DNA from: Muribaculaceae bacterium
GTDB taxonomy: Bacteria; Bacteroidota; Bacteroidia; Bacteroidales; Muribaculaceae
Reading direction: 5' to 3'
DNA: 64,000 nucleotides
Assembly (NCBI GenBank): GCA_014867205.1
Contig: WGUO01000011.1
Location: 1 to 64,000, forward strand
Shown: piece by piece, positions 62,652-64,000 of the stretch
Layout of the letters: each line of letters opens with the position of its first letter
Position numbering within the stretch: position 1 is the first letter of the stretch
The notes under the pieces: generated by a model
The model's database searches: none
Seen by the model: only the letters and a program-made list of their open reading frames with translations
Told to the model about the DNA's origin: nothing
Translations under genes and position numbers: made by a program

Positions 62652-62762
62652 CTACACCCGGCTGAGTCGGCTGCACATCATCATGGACATCATCATGACA
62701 TTCGTATCCGCATGGTTCATGCGGATGCCTTGACGTGCCTGTATGTCTGCGATGTGACTCAT
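62652..62762 (-). CDS. Methionine-rich leader peptide of the metYX-hom operon
   Basis: 36 codons from ATG (62762) to TAG (62652). Eight Met in all: the start, Met15, then Met23-25 and Met27-29 within NVMMMSMMMCSRLSRV, so six of seven consecutive codons are AUG, followed by a Cys codon. The reading frame was checked base by base. It lies downstream of a consensus promoter, just upstream of a terminator and the methionine operon. Its last codons (AGC CGG GTG) contain a GCCGG that can pair with CCGGC of the terminator's 5' arm, and AGCCGG with CCGGCT of the 3' arm. This is the layout of ribosome-mediated attenuation. Function is inferred; the peptide is not a member of a family I know. Confidence 0.8.
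   Translation of the reverse strand: MSHIADIQARQGIRMNHADTNVMMMSMMMCSRLSRV
62706..62726 (-). promoter_or_regulatory. Hairpin inside the methionine leader reading frame
   Basis: Perfect 8-bp stem ATCCGCAT/ATGCGGAT with a 5-base loop, lying just before the AUG run. In classical attenuators a hairpin at this place pauses RNA polymerase until the ribosome loads. Confidence 0.55.
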
Positions 62763-62791
62763 ATTCGGGTTTTGTCTTGTCTTTTTGCAAA

Positions 62792-62827
62792 AACTGAGCG
62801 CAAAGTTATAAAAACTTGCGCTCAGTT
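62792..62827. promoter_or_regulatory. Perfect 12-bp inverted repeat within the met promoter
   Basis: AACTGAGCGCAA (62792-62803) and TTGCGCTCAGTT (62816-62827) with a 12-base spacer, straddling the -7 box. Read from the upstream GLUG gene it is also a stem-loop followed by TTTTT, so it may be an operator, a terminator of that gene, or both. Confidence 0.65.
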
Positions 62828-62832
62828 CCAAA
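62801..62832 (-). promoter_or_regulatory. Promoter of the metYX-hom operon
   Basis: On the minus strand, TTTG (62832-62829), 20 bases, TAACTTTG (62808-62801): a full Bacteroidetes consensus. Transcription should begin near 62794, about 30 bases before the leader peptide ATG. Confidence 0.8.
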
Positions 62833-62894
62833 TTATTCTGTCATTTTGTTTTGTTTATCTTCATTCAGATTGCAAAACGAAAAATTAACAGCTC

Positions 62895-64000
62895 TTATCT
62901 CTTGTTGATTTTCAGCGAGTGGCGGGTGCCGTCTGCATTGACTGCTGTTGCGGCATATACACCTGCTGGCAGACCGGTCATGTCTACAGCGTCGCGACCC
63001 TCGGCCACAACCGCACCCTGCAGGCTATAGACTGTGATTGCGCAGCCCTCGGCGCGGATCACCGAGCCGTCGAAACTCATTGCCGAAGTCACGGTCACGC
63101 CGTTGATACCGCTCGTGCCGGACACCTGAAGCACTGCCGACAGAATGCCGTTTGAAGCCGTGACAGTGTAGTTGCCCTCCTTTACGACCTCGATGTCAAT
63201 CAGGGCGTTGCCATCCTCATCAAGGCTTGTCGGGGTCACGATGCAGTTGGCCTCGTCGCTGCTCTCGATAGTGAGCGAGTCAAACTCTATGTCGTCAAGC
63301 AGAAGTCTAACCGAAACGGTGTTGCCCTCGATAACCGATACCATCGGTGCCTCGAACTGCATGAACTGACCGGCAGCGGCCTCGTGATATATAGCCGGAA
63401 GGCGGTTGCCGCGAATTACCCAGGGCTGCTCGGCGTTGTAGCCGAGGAATCCGAAGCCGAGATTCTCGAAGAATGCTTGGTCGATGTCGTCATAAGCCAC
63501 ACCCTGGCCTTCGGTAGACGCCGCACCCTCGGGGGTACCTGCATGAATCGGCGCAAGGCTGTCGATAACATAGTTGTCGGCAAGCTTATCCTCAGGAGCG
63601 GCGGGATCACCCCATACGAACTCCCATTCGCCGGTATCCTCGTTATAGATCTCGTCGACAATCTCCGGGTCATGGTTGACGGCGCTGTATCCGACCACGC
63701 GGTGGGCGGTGACGCGGAGTTCCTCGCTTTCAGGAATCTCTATCGAGCTGATTCCCACCACACAGTCAGAGATTACCGGAGGCAGGTTGGGATCCGGGGG
63801 CAGCGGATTGCCATCATTGTCATACTCGACGGGTGCAGTGGCAAGGCTGCCGGCGATCCCGCCGACATTGATCACCTGCGACGGGCTGTCGGGATGGTAG
63901 GAATAGTTTCCGCGCGGAGCGGTAGCCTTGATGTCTCCCTCGACAAAGCATCTCGTTATGGCGGTACGCGCCGAGTTTCCGATTATGCCGCCGATGGTGT
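62895..64000 (-). CDS. GLUG-type secreted protein, 5' end outside the window
   Basis: The frame stays open to the window edge; the internal GTG at 63875 is not a convincing start. The part seen (about 368 codons) begins in GLUG-like repeats (TIGGIIGNSARTAITRCFVE, and INVGGIAGSLA), continues with beta-rich segments and an Ig-like domain (about 150 residues before the end) and finishes with a sorting-type tail (ITVYSLQGAVVAEG, LPAGVYAATAV). It resembles the GLUG protein of the amylase operon in plan. Role unknown; surface location is inferred. Its transcript probably ends at the inverted repeat at 62792-62827. Confidence 0.75.
   Translation of the reverse strand, partial: TIGGIIGNSARTAITRCFVEGDIKATAPRGNYSYHPDSPSQVINVGGIAGSLATAPVEYDNDGNPLPPDPNLPPVISDCVVGISSIEIPESEELRVTAHRVVGYSAVNHDPEIVDEIYNEDTGEWEFVWGDPAAPEDKLADNYVIDSLAPIHAGTPEGAASTEGQGVAYDDIDQAFFENLGFGFLGYNAEQPWVIRGNRLPAIYHEAAAGQFMQFEAPMVSVIEGNTVSVRLLLDDIEFDSLTIESSDEANCIVTPTSLDEDGNALIDIEVVKEGNYTVTASNGILSAVLQVSGTSGINGVTVTSAMSFDGSVIRAEGCAITVYSLQGAVVAEGRDAVDMTGLPAGVYAATAVNADGTRHSLKINKR

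Noticed and set aside
62476..62800. SAM riboswitch upstream of metY
   Set aside because: I could not trace a SAM-I or SAM-II core; the Met-rich reading frame plus terminator explains the leader better. A covariance-model search would settle it.
63875..63877. GTG at 63875 as the start of the last gene
   Set aside because: The frame continues upstream with GLUG-like sequence to the window edge and no signal peptide follows the GTG.

Overview
This window reads as a chromosomal segment of a gut Bacteroidales bacterium, most likely Muribaculaceae (S24-7) or a close relative. That placement is an inference from SusC/SusD pairs, a high-GC Bacteroidetes gene style, promoters of the form TTTG-N19/20-TAnnTTTG, weak Shine-Dalgarno sites, a tRNA without encoded CCA, and many secreted proteins with a short C-terminal tail. 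No phage, transposase or CRISPR locus is visible.

Layout. (1) 253-2730: a secreted M6-type metalloprotease. (2) 2913-15645: a complete polysaccharide utilisation locus (PUL). It holds a membrane-anchored TPR/HTH regulator, SusC, SusD, a duplicated surface glycan-binding lipoprotein, and GH16, GH5 and GH3 enzymes, which fits capture and stepwise hydrolysis of a beta-glucan. (3) 15919-22090, opposite strand: a two-gene operon of a GLUG-repeat protein and a 1516-residue amylase with two complete GH13 catalytic domains. (4) 22.4-24.0 kb: a small lower-GC patch with dinD and an orphan antitoxin-like gene. (5) 24066-25898: an SLC13/TrkA-C transporter. (6) 26309-33779: a three-gene operon of secreted proteins, one Omp28-like, divergent from a second TPR/HTH membrane regulator whose mRNA looks leaderless. 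(7) 33.8-35.2 kb: tRNA-Ser(GCT), a MITE-like element and dense low-complexity repeats. (8) 35182-39381: a GH31 alpha-glucosidase with starch-binding-like modules. (9) 39494-46050: an aminotransferase, a TPR protein with an outer-membrane barrel, and a MazG-like protein. (10) 46037-52439: a probable ECF sigma regulon (barrel receptor, sigma factor, candidate anti-sigma, DUF4252, tyrosine phosphatase, DUF2807 protein) followed by a small TonB-domain protein. (11) 52524-58802: a membrane protein, an AAA/PD-(D/E)XK protein, lysS, gpsA and pgi. (12) 58952-62832: a methionine operon metY-metX-hom with a leader. (13) 62895 to the window end: a GLUG protein whose start lies outside.

The best candidate for an undescribed system is the leader of the methionine operon. 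An unlisted 36-codon open reading frame (62762 to 62652, minus strand) carries six of seven consecutive codons as AUG, plus a neighbouring Cys codon. It is followed by a strong intrinsic terminator before metY. This is the architecture of ribosome-mediated transcription attenuation responding to methionine. The promoter that drives it is a textbook Bacteroidetes promoter interleaved with a perfect 12-bp inverted repeat, which could be an operator, the terminator of the upstream gene, or both.

The second theme is repeats. Several short repeat families (ACCTAA/TTAGGT, ATTAATCTTTAATC, GTCAGAGTTATGAG, CCTTGGTCGCAAAAC, CTCTGC-rich) recur only between genes, often as opposed arms, together with a MITE-like element next to the GH31 gene.
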